DNA of 64,000 bases from Fratercula arctica (taxonomy: Eukaryota > Chordata > Aves > Charadriiformes > Alcidae): NCBI GenBank assembly GCA_947846985.1, contig CANTUZ010000001.1:558001-622000 (forward strand), in the 5' to 3' direction. Under the pieces are notes generated by a model. It saw only the letters and a list, made by a program, of their open reading frames with translations. It made no database searches and was not told the DNA's origin. Within the stretch, counting starts at the first letter, position 1. Each line of letters starts with the position of its first letter. This document shows positions 21,326 through 33,450 of the stretch, in pieces. A program made the translations under genes and the position numbers.

Positions 21326-24300
21326 CCAGTGCCGGGGCTGCCCACACTGTGCATGTCCAGTGCCACTCCCCACCCTGGCCGGCTGGACAGGCAGGATGGC
21401 TGTGCCACCTTCCCCGGGCACATGCAGCCCCCTCTCTGGTTTGGGACAGCAGCTGCAAACCGGGATCCTGTTTGCCCAGGAGCTTTTAAACACTCCAACG
21501 ATCATTTTGGCTTGGTCCCTCTGGCCCAGGTCCAGGTGCGGGTGCAAGGGCTGCAGCCGGAGGTGAAGGCTGGGTGCCATGGCCAGGGACAGAGGGGCAG
21601 GCAGTGGCAGAGGACAGCACCAGCCTGCCCTTGTCCCTGCAGCACCCCATGGCCTGACAGGGCAGCCTGGGAGAGGCCCAGCAAGGGATGGGGCTCCGTG
21701 CCCACCAGGCTGGAGGGGAACGGCAGAGAGCAGAGCCCCGACAGCCCCACAGCCGTCCCTGTCCAGTGCCACCGCTGTCCCCGGCATCCTCTGCCCCTCT
21801 TTCCCAGGAGAAGGGATGACTGCCCCATTGCAGCCTCTTCTACTCCACTCCCACCCGTGTCCAAGACTCTCCCCCACCCCATTTCTTACCTGTCCTTCCT
21901 CTCCCTCAGCCTGCAAAGCACTGCGGGCTGAGGCCACCGCTGGGACAGTCCTCCTCTTCCTGGACCACAGCCCAGCAAGGCCAGGGGACACAGTGCCCCC
22001 AGCCCCTGCCCACAGAGAGGTCCCTCCTGGTGCAAAGCAGCATCAGCCTCGGCTGAAAGCATAAAACACCGGTGCATCCACCTGGTTCTCCCTGAGACCA
22101 TCGCAGCCTGGGCAGAGCAGAGCCCCAGGAGCCGCCGTGTCACCGGTGCTTGGGCAGCACCATGAGCATCCATCAGGCACCAGCACGGGGGGCTTCAGAT
22201 GGGCTTTGCGACTAGGAATTGTCTACAGACAGCTCTGACACTGGTCTAACACCACCTTTCCTGAGCTGTCCTCCAACCCAAGTCCATGTATTAAACTCTC
22301 TTGGCCTTCAGAACAGGAGGGTTGTGTCTAACCTGCCCGTGGCAACAGCCCCTGGCCCCTGGTACTGCAGCGGGGACCTACCGGGGGGATGCTCATCGCA
22401 TGCAAATCTCCAACAGCCTGTAGGGCAGGACAATCCATCCCAGCACCATTCCTGGTGCTGTTTGTCAGATTCTGCTCCCAGGTTTTGATGGGTCTGGCCA
22501 GGATCAGCCCAAGGATGCCCTGCCTGTGACTGGGGCATTAGGTGCTCCCACCATCCAGTGACAGTCGCATTGCAAGGGACCCCATCACCACGGGCAAACC
22601 CTGAATAAGGTGCTTCATGTTGTCCTTGTCCTACCTGCCCTATTGCCGAGGCTCTGATTGATTCTGTGTGCCGCAGCGCGCAGGGTTACATGCAAACAGT
22701 GCGAGAGGTGATGCAAAGCAAGAGGCTGCAGGAACAGCCTCAGCTTCCATGGAAACCCAGAGCCAGCTCACAGGACTGAGATTTCAAGTGCCAAATCAAG
22801 ACCCATTCCCGAAAGGTGACAGAGTGGCCCACGTCAGGCGGCGGGAGCAAGGAAACCTGCGCAGCATCGCCCGGTCCCGCTCAGAGGTGCTGGTGGGAGC
22901 GGGGTGTCCAGCCCCAGCAAAAGGGCAAAGACAAAGGTTGTGGAGGAACGTCACGAGGATTGTGGAGGTAACGGGGTAGAAGAACACCTGAGCCAGGCAC
23001 CCAGACTGGGAGACGCTGTCAAAGTCCAACAAGAAGCTGAACTGCAGTTTTGGAGGGTGCTCCCAACACGCAGAGGAGGAAGAGCAGAGAGCAACAGATC
23101 CGTGGGCCGAGGGGTCCCTCCTCCACCTGACCATCCCCAGGGGGTGGTGGACCTGGTGGTCCTGGTGGACTTGGGTCCTCCAGGAGGATGCAGCAAGAGG
23201 GAACAACCACTGTTGGCTCTTTCATTTTGATGCCTCCTCTCGGGAGGCTGTGACACCACAGCTCTCAGACCTGGAAAACGAAGCGAATGGACAAATTTAC
23301 ACAATTGGGATTTGTGAAAGTGCTTTCTGTATGGATTTCATGTAACATGCTTGGCCTTTCCCTGTGCACCCTCCTGTCCCCTCTCCTGCCAGCCTGTTCC
23401 CATGAATCCTGCCGGGATTTCACCCATTTGAGGCTGCTCCTCTCCACCGCGCTGGCAGGAGAGGGGGGCGGCAGCAGCAGGATCACGAAGGCGTTGCTTT
23501 CCCTGGGACAGAGTCAGAGCCACAGCCACGGGGTTGATCCCGCCCGGCTGTGGCGGTCTGGAGCTGCACACCCTGGGGCCGACGAGGCGAGGGATGGGAC
23601 GCGTGACGGAGGAGCATCGTGTCAGTTGCCCGCTTGTCCCATCCCACCGGCCGGGATGCTGACGGAGCTCTGCAGAGCTGGTCCGTGGCCAGGATCCCTT
23701 CACCTCGGCCATCACACGGATGGAGGGGGCAGTATTCACTACTCTCTTGAAACCCTCAGCGGAGAGCTAACAGTTATGGCTGCCTCGGAGGGAGCCGGAG
23801 CAGAAATGGCTGATGTCTTGTTCTTCCCGCAGGCTCAGGGGGAGCAGGGTGAGGACGGGCAGGGTCCCTGCCTGGGGAGGGTGTACCGGCGCAGGGAACC
23901 CCGGTGACCGCTCCTCCGGGGCCAGGAGGGGTCCCGAGTCCCAAGCCTTGCTTGCGAGACTGCCGGCATGCATCCCAACAACCCAGATGGAGCAACCCCG
24001 GGGGGCACTGGGACAGTCCCTCGTCCCCAGCACTCAGCCAGCGGCACTGACATTGTACCTGATGGGCTTTAGCCTGCTCCTTACAAACTTTGCAGGTGTT
24101 TTGAGGAGATCCCAACTCTTCAGCCTCTGTCTCTCCTTGCTGTATGTGAAAAGCTTTTCCTGCTCCCTCTGCAACAGCTTAACTGTGCGACCACCAGTTC
24201 TGTGCCTTACCTCAGTCTTCTCTGTACCAAATGTCACCAGATCCTTCAGCCTTTCCTTCTGGCCACCTTTCCTGATGACTTTTGTCCCTCTCCCAGCTCA

Positions 24301-25454
24301 CACCGCTCCGTGGGGATCCCGCGATGCTGGTCTTCTCCTGAGATCCCACCTGGACGCTGCCCGCGCTGCCGCTGCAGATCCAGCGTGCAGGGCGGGCAGC
24401 TGGGTGAGGACACGTCCCCGCGCCGTGCGGCATCTGAACAGGCGCCTTTCCCAAATTTTGGAGTTTGTTTAACACAACGCACTCACCAGGTGCCCACACC
24501 TATTGGCAGCGATGACCTTCTGGTCTTTGCCATGATGCCACTCGCTTGCCAGGGAGGGAAACCCAGTGAACTGGGACTGGTGAAACACCAGCGTGTCCCA
24601 GCGTCCAGATTTTGGGCCAGACCCCTCTCACCCAATTCAAGTACAAAGAGAAGTCGGACGGTCGGTTCAAAACCATCACCTGCGTTGGGTGATGAGACAC
24701 TTTGTCCCCAAAGGATCTGAAGGAGCTCCTTAGTCTGCTGTGATGCTGGGGCAATGGCGGCTTCTCTTCAAACACGGCGCTCCACCAAACACCTCCCTTC
24801 CCTCTGCAGCATTACCAACAATTTTACCACATCCATCAATTAGTGAAAGTCTTTGCTTTGCTTTATAATAATTTAAAAATATTTTCGCAACGTATTTGGT
24901 TTGGTTTGTGGGGCTTTTTTTTCCTCAGCCTTCACCCCGCAGTCAGGAATCTTTCCTACAGACTTTGGCTTTTTTTTTTTTTTCTAATTTTATTAATGTC
25001 ATAATTAGCATTCATGCTGACTGCTCCTGAACTATCCTCTAGTGTGTGTGGGGGGGTGCGCTTATAAATCCCCTGCCAAACCAGGATTTGATTTTTGCCC
25101 AAGTGCTGCTCCTCTGGGATTCATCCAGTAAGGGATGGCTGGCTGGAAAAGGAGAATAACTAGACTCGAGTGGAAATGGGGGTAAAACACATCAAGGGAA
25201 GGGTTGTGTCAGACCCTCTGATGCTGAGACCTCCTGGCCATAGGACTAGGCCAGTCTGGACCCTGGTAAAGCAGCAGATGCCCCCAGGACAGATCAGGAG
25301 AAGATGGTGACCAGACAAGGACTTGGCAGGACCAGGAGAGACAATACCAAGGAAGGTCTGCCAAGGGACGTCCCAGCCCCAGGGAGCTCAGGAGTGGCAT
25401 CCCGGGGCTCGCCTGATGTTGTCAGTATGGAGCTTCTCACAGACTGCAGGGGCT
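21326..25454. other. No gene recognised
   Basis: About 4 kb without CR1, GC-rich on the left and AT-rich at 24830-25030. Frames of 100-220 codons occur but show low-complexity composition and no motif I recognise. Confidence 0.5.
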
Positions 25455-26228
25455 GATCACAGAATGGTGGGGGTGGGAAGGGACCTCTGGAGACCATTCA
25501 GTCCAGCCCCCTGCCAGAGCAGGGTCACCCAGAGCAGGTGGCACAGGAACGTGTCCAGGCAGGTTTGGAATGTCTCCAGAGACGGAGACCCCACCATCCT
25601 CTCTGGGCAGCCTGTGCCAGGGCTCTGCCACCCTCACAGGAAAGAAGATTTTCCTCATGTTTGCACAGAATTTCCCATGTTCCAGTTTGTGCCCGTTGCC
25701 CCTTGTCCTGTCCCTGGGCACCACTGAGAAGAGTCTGGCCCCATCCTCTTGCCCCCCGCCCTTTAGCTCTTGCTGAGCATTGATGAGATCCCCTCTCAGT
25801 CTGCTCTTCTCCAGGCGGAACAGCCCCAGGGCTCTCAGCCTTTCCTCAGCACAGAGATGCTCCAGCCCCTCCGCATCTCCGGAGCCTCCGCTGGACTCTC
25901 TCGAGCAGTTCCCTGTCCTGGAACTGGGGAGCCCAGAACTGGAGCCAGTGCTCCAGCTGTGGCCTCCCCAGGGCAGAGCAGAGGGGGAGGATGACCTCCC
26001 TCCACCTGCTGGCCACGGTCTTCTTGATGCCCCCCAGGATGCCATTGCCCTTCTTGGCCACAAGGGCACATTGCTGGCTCATGGTCATCCTATTGCCCAC
26101 CAAGACTCCCAGGTCTCTCTGTGCAGAGCTGCTCTACCTGCAGTAGGTCAGCCCGAACCTGGACTGGCGCGGGGGGTTATCCCTCCCCAGGTGCAGGACC
26201 CTACACTTGCCCTTGTTGAATTTCATTA
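25455..26228 (-). mobile_element. CR1 LINE, about 770 bp
   Basis: ATCACAGAATGGTGGGGGTG through the ACCCAGAGCAGGTGGCACAG word to GCCCTTGTTGAATTTCATTA at the far end. Same subfamily as 4441-5084. Confidence 0.95.
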
Positions 26229-27668
26229 GGGTCCTAACTCACAGTCTTCAGATTATGAGACTGATGAGACCTGCTAACAGCCCGAGGCTGGGAGGCTTCA
26301 CCCAGAGAGGACAGGGATTTATCACAGGGGAACCGGAGGAGGGAAATTTCCAGACCTCATACCGACATCCAGATCACCAACAAGAACTGTAAGAGAAGCG
26401 GAGGAAGAAGCAATTGCTGGAAGTCCTTGCCTTGAGGCCTCCCAATTAATAATGCTGCCTTAAGCATGGCAAGTGACTCATGAGCCTCTGCAGCCTCCAG
26501 TGCCCCCCCGCGTCCCTCAGAGCCAGGTTTGTAGCTGTTGCTGCACTGTCAGAAACCGCGGAGAAATCCACCTGTGGTGGAGCCCACGCACTTTGCTGGG
26601 GGAATGTACATTCCTGCAGGAAAAACGAGCCCATTTCCTTGCCAGAAACCTGCCTCTGGTGAAACCGAGCTGACGGACACGAACTCTGTCTTTAGCCTCT
26701 GGCTGTGCATTGGCAGAGACCCCAATTATAACTGCTCCCTCCCTGTTTATGGAGGGCACCCTGGGGCTCCAGGATGTGGCTGTGTCCAAGCGGAGGTTCC
26801 AGGCTTGCAGGGATCTGGGAGGCCCTGAGGGAGATGGGTTTGGGTCTAAGTCCTAAATCCTGGAGCCACCCCTCTCATGGCCCATCATTTCTCCTCTTCC
26901 CTTGCCTCCTCCCTGCTGTACATATTCGTCATCTCCTCCTCCATATGTTTTCTCCTCCTTCACCTTTTCTGCATATTTTTGACAGGGATGGCTTTTTGTC
27001 CCAGCACCCATGGTGGTGTGGGGTTGTGGCCCATGAAGGTATCCCTCAAACAGCTCCCAGTCTGCACCATCACCTCCCATTTCAGACAGACGTGCCCGTG
27101 CCCGTGTCGGACCCCCCCAGCCCTGGGACACCTGCCCCCTCCTCTCCCAAGGGAACTCACCACGACGTTCCTCTCCCACCGGGTGTTTTGGTGGCTGCAC
27201 ACTGTAGATGAGTCAGTTTGTTGACATTCACAACTCTCAGCATATGTTTAAAATGAGCCTTTCTGGGTCAAAGCTGCAGGGAAGTTGCAGGGAGACTTGA
27301 AGCACGTTTCCCCGCCTGAGTCATGTCTTAAAAACTGGGCTCCCCTGGGATGCGCGGCACCCACAGAGACCCCCAAGCACCGTCTCAGGAACTGCGATGA
27401 ACAGCTTTGCCAGGGGTGAAACCGCTGGTTCCCTGTCATGGTGTGGGAATGCCTCAGTGCTGCCGTGTCTCAGTCCTGGCAAGTGCCTTTCCATGCAAGA
27501 AAGTGGCCACCAAGTGACCCTGCACTATGGGACAGCCCTGAGGAGAAACTGCCTCCTCCGTTGGGCACGAGCATGGGCAAAGAGCAAGAAATTGAGCCCT
27601 TTGCTGGGAGATGGCGCCGGCAGAGCTCGGCTGGCTCTGGCCGAAGGAGAGTGGGAGAGGGCTGGAGT
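26229..27668. other. No gene recognised
   Basis: Pyrimidine-rich tract near 26885-26985; otherwise unique sequence. Confidence 0.55.
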
Positions 27669-27920
27669 GATCACAGAATCACAGACTGGACGGGGTGGGA
27701 AGGGACCTCTGGAGACCACCCGGTCCAACCCCCTGCCAGAGCAGGGTCACCCAGAGCAGGTGGCACAGGAACGCGTCCAGGTGGGTTTGGAATGTCTCCA
27801 GAGCAGGAGACTCCACCACCTCTCTGGGCAGCCTGTGCCAGGGCTCTGCCACCCTCACAGGAAAGAAGTTCCTCCTCATGTTTAGGTGGAACTTCCTATG
27901 GTCAAGTTTGTGCCTGTGAT
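27669..27920 (-). mobile_element. CR1 LINE, 5'-truncated
   Basis: TGATCACAGAATCACAGACTGG and the GGTTTGGAATGTCTCCAGAG body word. Same subfamily as 25455-26228. Confidence 0.94.
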
Positions 27921-30315
27921 GTAAAACCAAGGTTGCTGTCAAGCCCAGGACAGCGAGCTAGAACCCAAGCCAAGTGCTAGGCTGAAGGAGGGCTGGGGCT
28001 CGCGGTCCGAGCAATGGGATGCAGAAGGAGAAAACAACCAAACTGGTCTCCAGGAGGCATTTGGAGTGCTGCATTCAGGGGCTATACACCACAGTGCTGG
28101 TGACAGCAGGGGTCCGTGGTGGTCCATGACCTTCCCTTAGCTCCCACGCTGACGTCCCGCAGGGACCCCGGGGTGGAGAGGGTCCTGTCGCTTCTCAGAA
28201 AGACTTTGGCCAGTTCTGGGGCAGGACTGGATCTCAGCTCACAGTAAGAAAGCAGAGATTTATATTTTTATCAAGGGAATGGCAGAGTGGAAGAGATTTG
28301 CTAATATAAGCACCCCGAAGCTGGGGTGCTTCTGTCAACCGTGCATCAATTTAATCTCTGTCTCCCCGCTCTGAAACGGCCTGTGTTGATAACTGGGCTC
28401 AGTGATTCTGTGCCAACACTCAGACAGACTTTCACCCTTCCAGAGCAAACAGACACACATCTCGTAGCAAAGGCTCCCCGCTCCAGCCCCCCCCCAGCTC
28501 CCCCCCTGCACCAGCAGCATCCCCTCCCATCCACCAGCCCTGGTGGAGGGGTGTTCGCAGGGATGGAGGCAGGGAGAGACGGAGGGAAAAGGGTGCATGC
28601 TCCACGCCGTGTGCTCCCTGGGCAACACACGTGTGTGTATTGTACACTGGTGACTCCTGAGGGCCGCGGGACATGGAGGACCGGCTGGCTCAGGACCCCG
28701 GTCTCAGCTCTCAGCCTGGCAGATAATCCCCTCCATAAAATAATGAAGATTCCCAAAGCATCCTAGCTCTGGCAAGGCCAAAAAATACACTGGGAATGTT
28801 TCCTTTTGCACTATTGTAGCCATGGGCTCGCATCCTTACCCTGAACAAGAGATGTGCCCGAGTCACGGCATCAGAAGGCAAAGCATCGGGAGCTGAGCAC
28901 AGAGAAAACCTTAAGGGACAGAAACCAGGGGTTTCTCTTCAATCCTAGACCGTGGCAGTGGGAAGGAAGATCAAATAGAATTCACCAAGCACCATCCACC
29001 AGTGCATGGGCGGAAAAAAAAAAAAAGAGGGGTTTGTAGCTTGCACCCAGTCTGAATGTCTAACGCTGCCTCCGGACCAGCACATGTGGAAGGAGGAGCG
29101 CTGCCTGGATCCCCTCCGGGAAGACCCATCCCTTTCGGAGCCCACCGACCACCACCAGCATGGAGGACTACGCTCCCACGTGCCTGGCTTGTCTTCAGTG
29201 CTGCCCACATCTGAGCGGCATCATTTCACCTGCCCAGTGCTGCTGCCCAAAACAAACCAAAGGGGCTCAGGGCCACTGCATCAAAGGACGTCGACATTCC
29301 GATCTTCTCCAGAATCGCACTGACTTCCCTCCACACCGATACGGATCAGCCGAATGGTATCGGGCACTCTTCTGTGGCCCCACGGTCAATTGGCACGGAT
29401 GTGCTATGCCCCCACGCTAAAAATCTGCCAGACTCAGAAACAAGGTGGCCGCACCGAAACTGCCCCTGAAAACCCCCCAAACACGCCCAGAAATTGTCTG
29501 GGGTAGTCATCCCTTGCCTAAACCATACCAAGTGTCCACACCAGCAATTTAACAGCATGGACAGTCAAGCTGTAATGTCCAGGACCTGGCCCTGCTTTAT
29601 TTTTCTGGTACTTACGCAGCTTTTCAGCCCCTGCTGCCCCCAGCTACTCAACGAGAGCGGAGAGAGCACGGAAAATTGGGCTGAGGGTGCTTCAGTGCAC
29701 GCTGAAACCTGCTCTTCGCCTCGCAGGGAAGTCACCCGCTTGGTTTCCTCCTGAGAAAGGTGCTCTGAGCGTCACCCAGGTGGGAGAGGCGGATGGTTTA
29801 GTGGCAGGGGTGAGATGGAGGGGACCTGGCTCAGCCTTTGGCGGGGTTCGTGACTTCAAGCACGTCACCGCATTCCTCCATCCTGTTTCTCTCTTCCCAG
29901 TCTTGCTCGACAGTGGGCAAACTTGCTGGCAGGGCAGCGCTGGACCCAGTTCAGTGAATCCTGGAGCGTGCAGGTGCCTCTTTAATAAAAATAATCATAC
30001 CTTTGGCTCATTTTTCAAGCCTTTTAACTGCCTTCCACTTACTAAAGGAACTAAATGAAGAGAAAACAGGCAGCGGAGGAGGTTAGTGCTGCCTTTGCAG
30101 TGAGGGCGCAGCCTCTCACCAGCCTTCAGGCCTTCTCTCTTTCTCACCACTTGTAGTTCAGAGTTTCCATGGGCCTGCCCAGCGTAAAAAGCGTTTCATC
30201 GTAGTGAGAAGAGACCTGCATCCGCAGCAACCGAAACTGCTTTCTCCTTTCAGGCCGAGGGAGTCAGAGCCCTTCCAGCAGGGGGGAATCAGACGGGGTC
30301 ATCCAGCACATCCCA
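27921..30315. other. No gene recognised
   Basis: Unique sequence upstream of the second OR remnant. A C-run lies near 28490 and an A-run near 29015. Confidence 0.55.
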
Positions 30316-30322
30316 GTGTGTG

Positions 30323-30360
<38 letters not shown>

Positions 30361-30388
30361 TATACATGTCCCACTATATATATATATT
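30316..30388. repeat. (TG)n/(TA)n/(CA)n microsatellite
   Basis: A GT run, a TA run of about eleven units, a CA run of about nine units, then a second short TA run. It overlaps the first codons of the OR pseudogene at 30366. Confidence 0.95.
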
Positions 30389-31271
30389 CTGGAGTCATCC
30401 AGAACACCTCCCAGTATTCCTCCTGGTAAGATTCCCTGGTGTCCACCAGCCCGGATTGCTCCTCCTCATCCCTGCTTTCTGCCTGTACCTGATGGCCACA
30501 GCAAACTCCATCCACACCTACACCATGGAAGTCCTCCGTGCTCCCATTTGCTCACTGATGGCTCTGCTCCTGACGGTCAGGCTCTGCAGCTCCAGCACAT
30601 TTGCGCCCAAGATGCTGCTGGGTTTCCTCTTTCACCTCAGCCACATCTTTCTGGGGGGCTGCGGGGCTCAGATCTTCTTCCCATACTTCTTCATCACATC
30701 GGATTGCAACACTCTCCTTCTCACGGCCACAGGTCCATGGCCATTTGCAACCCACCACACTACGCAGAAATAATGACCAGAAAATACCCATCCCGGTTAT
30801 CCATGGCTGCAGTGGTGAGGAACATCACTTCTGCCAGCCCCAGGGCGATCCTGGCATCCAAGGTCCATTTGTGCCACTCTAACATCATCAAGCACTTTGT
30901 GAGCACATGGTCCTGGTGAACCTGTCCCATGGGAACATCTCCAGGAACAAGATGGAAGGACTGGCCATGACAGCCATCGCAATCGTCTTTGATTTAGGCT
31001 TCCTCCTGGCATCCTACTGCAGGATGCATCCTACTTCTGGGAAAGTGCAGCATGAAGCTTGCCACACGTGCTGCTCACCTCACGGTCATCCTGGTGACTT
31101 ACTTTTCCAGCCTCTGCTCCTCGATATTCTATCACATGGGGAATCTGTCTCCGAGGACACACACAACCTGATCGGCGTGACACGCCGTGCGGCATCAACC
31201 CTGTCGTTTATGGTGTGAGGACCAGAAAGACCCGGGAGCGCCTCCTAAAACTCCTGGAAAAAGAGGTTTGA
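30366..31271 (+). pseudogene. Class I olfactory receptor pseudogene, frameshifted
   Basis: OR remnant read across several frames. From the ATG at 30366 the first frame gives FLLVRFPGVHQPGLLLLIP, a TM1/TM2 region, FAPKMLLGFLFHLSHI and a TM3-like GCGAQIFFPYFF. A shift then leads to AICNPPHYAEIMTRK (after the DRY position, which is lost), and another to MVLVNLSHGNISRNKMEG and a TM5 helix. The last frame gives CGINPVVYGVRTRKTRERLL, ending at TGA 31269-31271. The VNLS loop after a cysteine points to class I; the family is not assigned. The start lies in a TA/CA microsatellite, so the true N-terminus has been lost or replaced. Confidence 0.8.
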
Positions 31272-32559
31272 TGTCAATCCCCTTTAAGGCAGCAGCCACA
31301 AGCAAGCGGAGGTAACACCTCTCTGTGCTGACACACAACATCCTGCGCATCCCCATGGAAATGGAGCTCTGAGCAGCCTCTGTCAGGCAGGAGAAGAAAG
31401 TTTGGTGACAGGTGACAAGAGTTAATCACCAGGGCAGGTCTAAGGAAAAGGAAAGCATTAAGAAGAGTCTGTATGTGCCAAAACCAGCAATTTCCAGCTT
31501 CTCTGGACCAGCCGCGCACTGTCAAGCCTCAGAACTTCCCCTCCACACTCCTACGAGCAGCCAACGGTCATTGCTACCTGTAGCAAACCAGTTTAAGATG
31601 CTGGATTCAGGGCTGGCAAACCACAGGGTCCCTTCACAGACCATGGGGACAAGAGGACAGGGTCTGGAATAAGCTCCCTGCAATCAGCCTGAGAGATGTG
31701 ACACAGCACCTGGGAACCGCAGCCTTCGGATGCTGCGCGTCTTGCGGCTTTTCTCTGTCCCAACGCTCAGCACTAGTTAACAAGCCCATGCCGCGATTAA
31801 ACTAACCTGCCTTTTCCCAATTATCCCTACTGGAGATCTGGGCGGCTGGCCGCGGCACGTGAGAGGTCTGCAAAACCCAAAGGGTCTCTTGGCTGACACA
31901 TCACGGGACAGCGAGTTACAGTCCCAGACAATCCAGTGCTTCGGGATACGGTTCAGCGGTTGTCCCTGCCGGGTCCCCACCTCGCTCCAGCAGTCCTGGC
32001 CCTGCAGGGCAAGGGATGCCGCAGTCAGCGGCAGGATCTGGCCATGGACACACTGAGCTTTCTCTTTGAATTGTAAAAACCTTTGAATTCCTGGTGTGCC
32101 TTGTGGGGTTTTTTTAAATTTAAAAAAAAAAAAAGCTTTGGTATTTTAATCTAAAAAAATTTAAAAAAAAAAAAAAAATCAATCTCAATCCGCAGCCCAA
32201 CAGCTATTCAATGCGAAAGGCGAGAAGATAAAGCTGCTGCCAGACCCAGCCATCTCAGCGCTATTTCTCTGCAAAGCCGCCCCTCACTTCGCGGTCACCG
32301 TGTCTCGGCGCAGCACTTTGGCTGTGGAGGCAAACGTCCCCTGGTCCCTGCGGGGCGCTGGGCTGCTGGGCCAGGGCACAGGGGGCTGCAAAGCCAGGCA
32401 GGGACCCTCCAACACCAGACGCACCCTCTGGACCTCCTGTGCTCCAGGAACCTTGGGCTCTGCTCTTTCTCTCTTTCTTTGCGCCTATGCCCAGCGGTTA
32501 CCCATGCGACTGGGGTGGGATGTGGTGGATGGAGCCTGTGCTCCCCCACGGGTGTTCCA
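31272..32559. other. Spacer between OR pseudogenes
   Basis: Apart from the A-rich tract at 32109-32178, nothing recognisable. Confidence 0.55.
32109..32178. repeat. A-rich low-complexity tract
   Basis: Two long A-runs and short T-runs separated by TTTAAA-type words, between the second and third OR pseudogenes. Confidence 0.8.
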
Positions 32560-33450
32560 GCTCCACTTCCCTCTGCCCTGGGGCTCGGATACATGCCCCA
32601 AATACTGCCTGATTCTTGCTCCCAGCACTTGGTTCTCATCCCGTTGCCTGGCACAGATGCTGCTCACTTGCTCATCCGATGCTCATCCTGGTTTCCTCCA
32701 TGCTGCACTGGATGGGGACGGGGCAATCTGCAAGCCACCAGACCACACGGACATCACGTCCACACAGCCCCCAGCTTGTCTAACCTTGGTAGTTTTGACC
32801 CGCGGCTGGTTCCACAGCCTCCAAACTCCCCCTGCCACTCCAGTGCCATCCAGCTTCGTGCCGGTGAGCACACAGCCCCGGCACGCCCGGCCCGTGGCAG
32901 CACATCCCAGAAGAGCACCGTGGCATAGTGCTGGGGGCTTTCTGCATCACACTGGAGGTCACCTGCATCTCCGCCCTGGATCCTGGCTCCAGCAGCCTGG
33001 CCAGCAAAGCTCCTCACACCTGTAGCCCCCAGCAGCTGGCAGTTCTCACTACATACGGACTCCCAGAATGGTTTGGGTGGGAAGGGACCTTTAAAGGACA
33101 TCCAGTCCCTGAAGGACCCCTGACATCTTCAACTAGACCAGGTTTCTCAAAGCCCCATCCAACCTGGCCTTGAATGTTTGCAGGGATGGGGCATCTCCCA
33201 CCTTTCTGGGCAACCTGGGCCAGCGTCTCACCACCCTCAGCACAGAAGAAAATCCTTCTCATACCTCCTTCCTTTCCTTCTCCATCATGTACTGCACCGG
33301 CCGGGCAGTCTCACAGGACACACACCAAGGGCCATCTATCCCTTCCACCCACCCTCAACCCTATCTTTTACAGGGCATAGACCAAGGAGATCAGGCAGCG
33401 TGTCCCGAGATCTCTGTGGAGACAGCAAGGAGCCCATGGACTCCTTGAAA
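32560..33450 (+). pseudogene. Olfactory receptor pseudogene split by a CR1
   Basis: Decayed OR read in several frames. Seen: a TM2-like stretch (LGLGYMPQIL), CLAQMLLTCSSDA of TM3, AICKPPDHTDI after the DRY position, a TM5-like stretch near 32930-32990, and SKAPHTCSPQQLAVLTTY of TM6. CR1 sequence starts at about 33061. After it ends near 33268 come FSIMYCTGRAV and, in another frame, LPPTLNPIFY followed by TKEIRQRV, the TM7 and C-terminal signature. Removing the CR1 restores the normal order of helices. Start and end are approximate; TM1 was not recognised. Class I membership is likely from context but not proven. Confidence 0.7.
33061..33268 (-). mobile_element. CR1 LINE inserted in an OR pseudogene
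   Basis: CCCAGAATGGTTTGGGTGGG start, then the CCAACCTGGCCTTGAATG word; truncated after the CTCAGCACAGAAGAAAATCC-like region. It lies between TM6 and TM7 segments of the receptor remnant. The octamer tail is reduced to a single unit. Confidence 0.92.

Noticed and set aside
20032..21931. Open frames of 485 and 582 codons on plus and over 300 on minus
   Set aside because: They follow the minisatellite unit, appear in several frames on both strands, and lack any domain or plausible start.
23287..24720. Frames of about 170-220 codons on plus
   Set aside because: No recognisable motif, GC-driven openness, overlapping frames on both strands.
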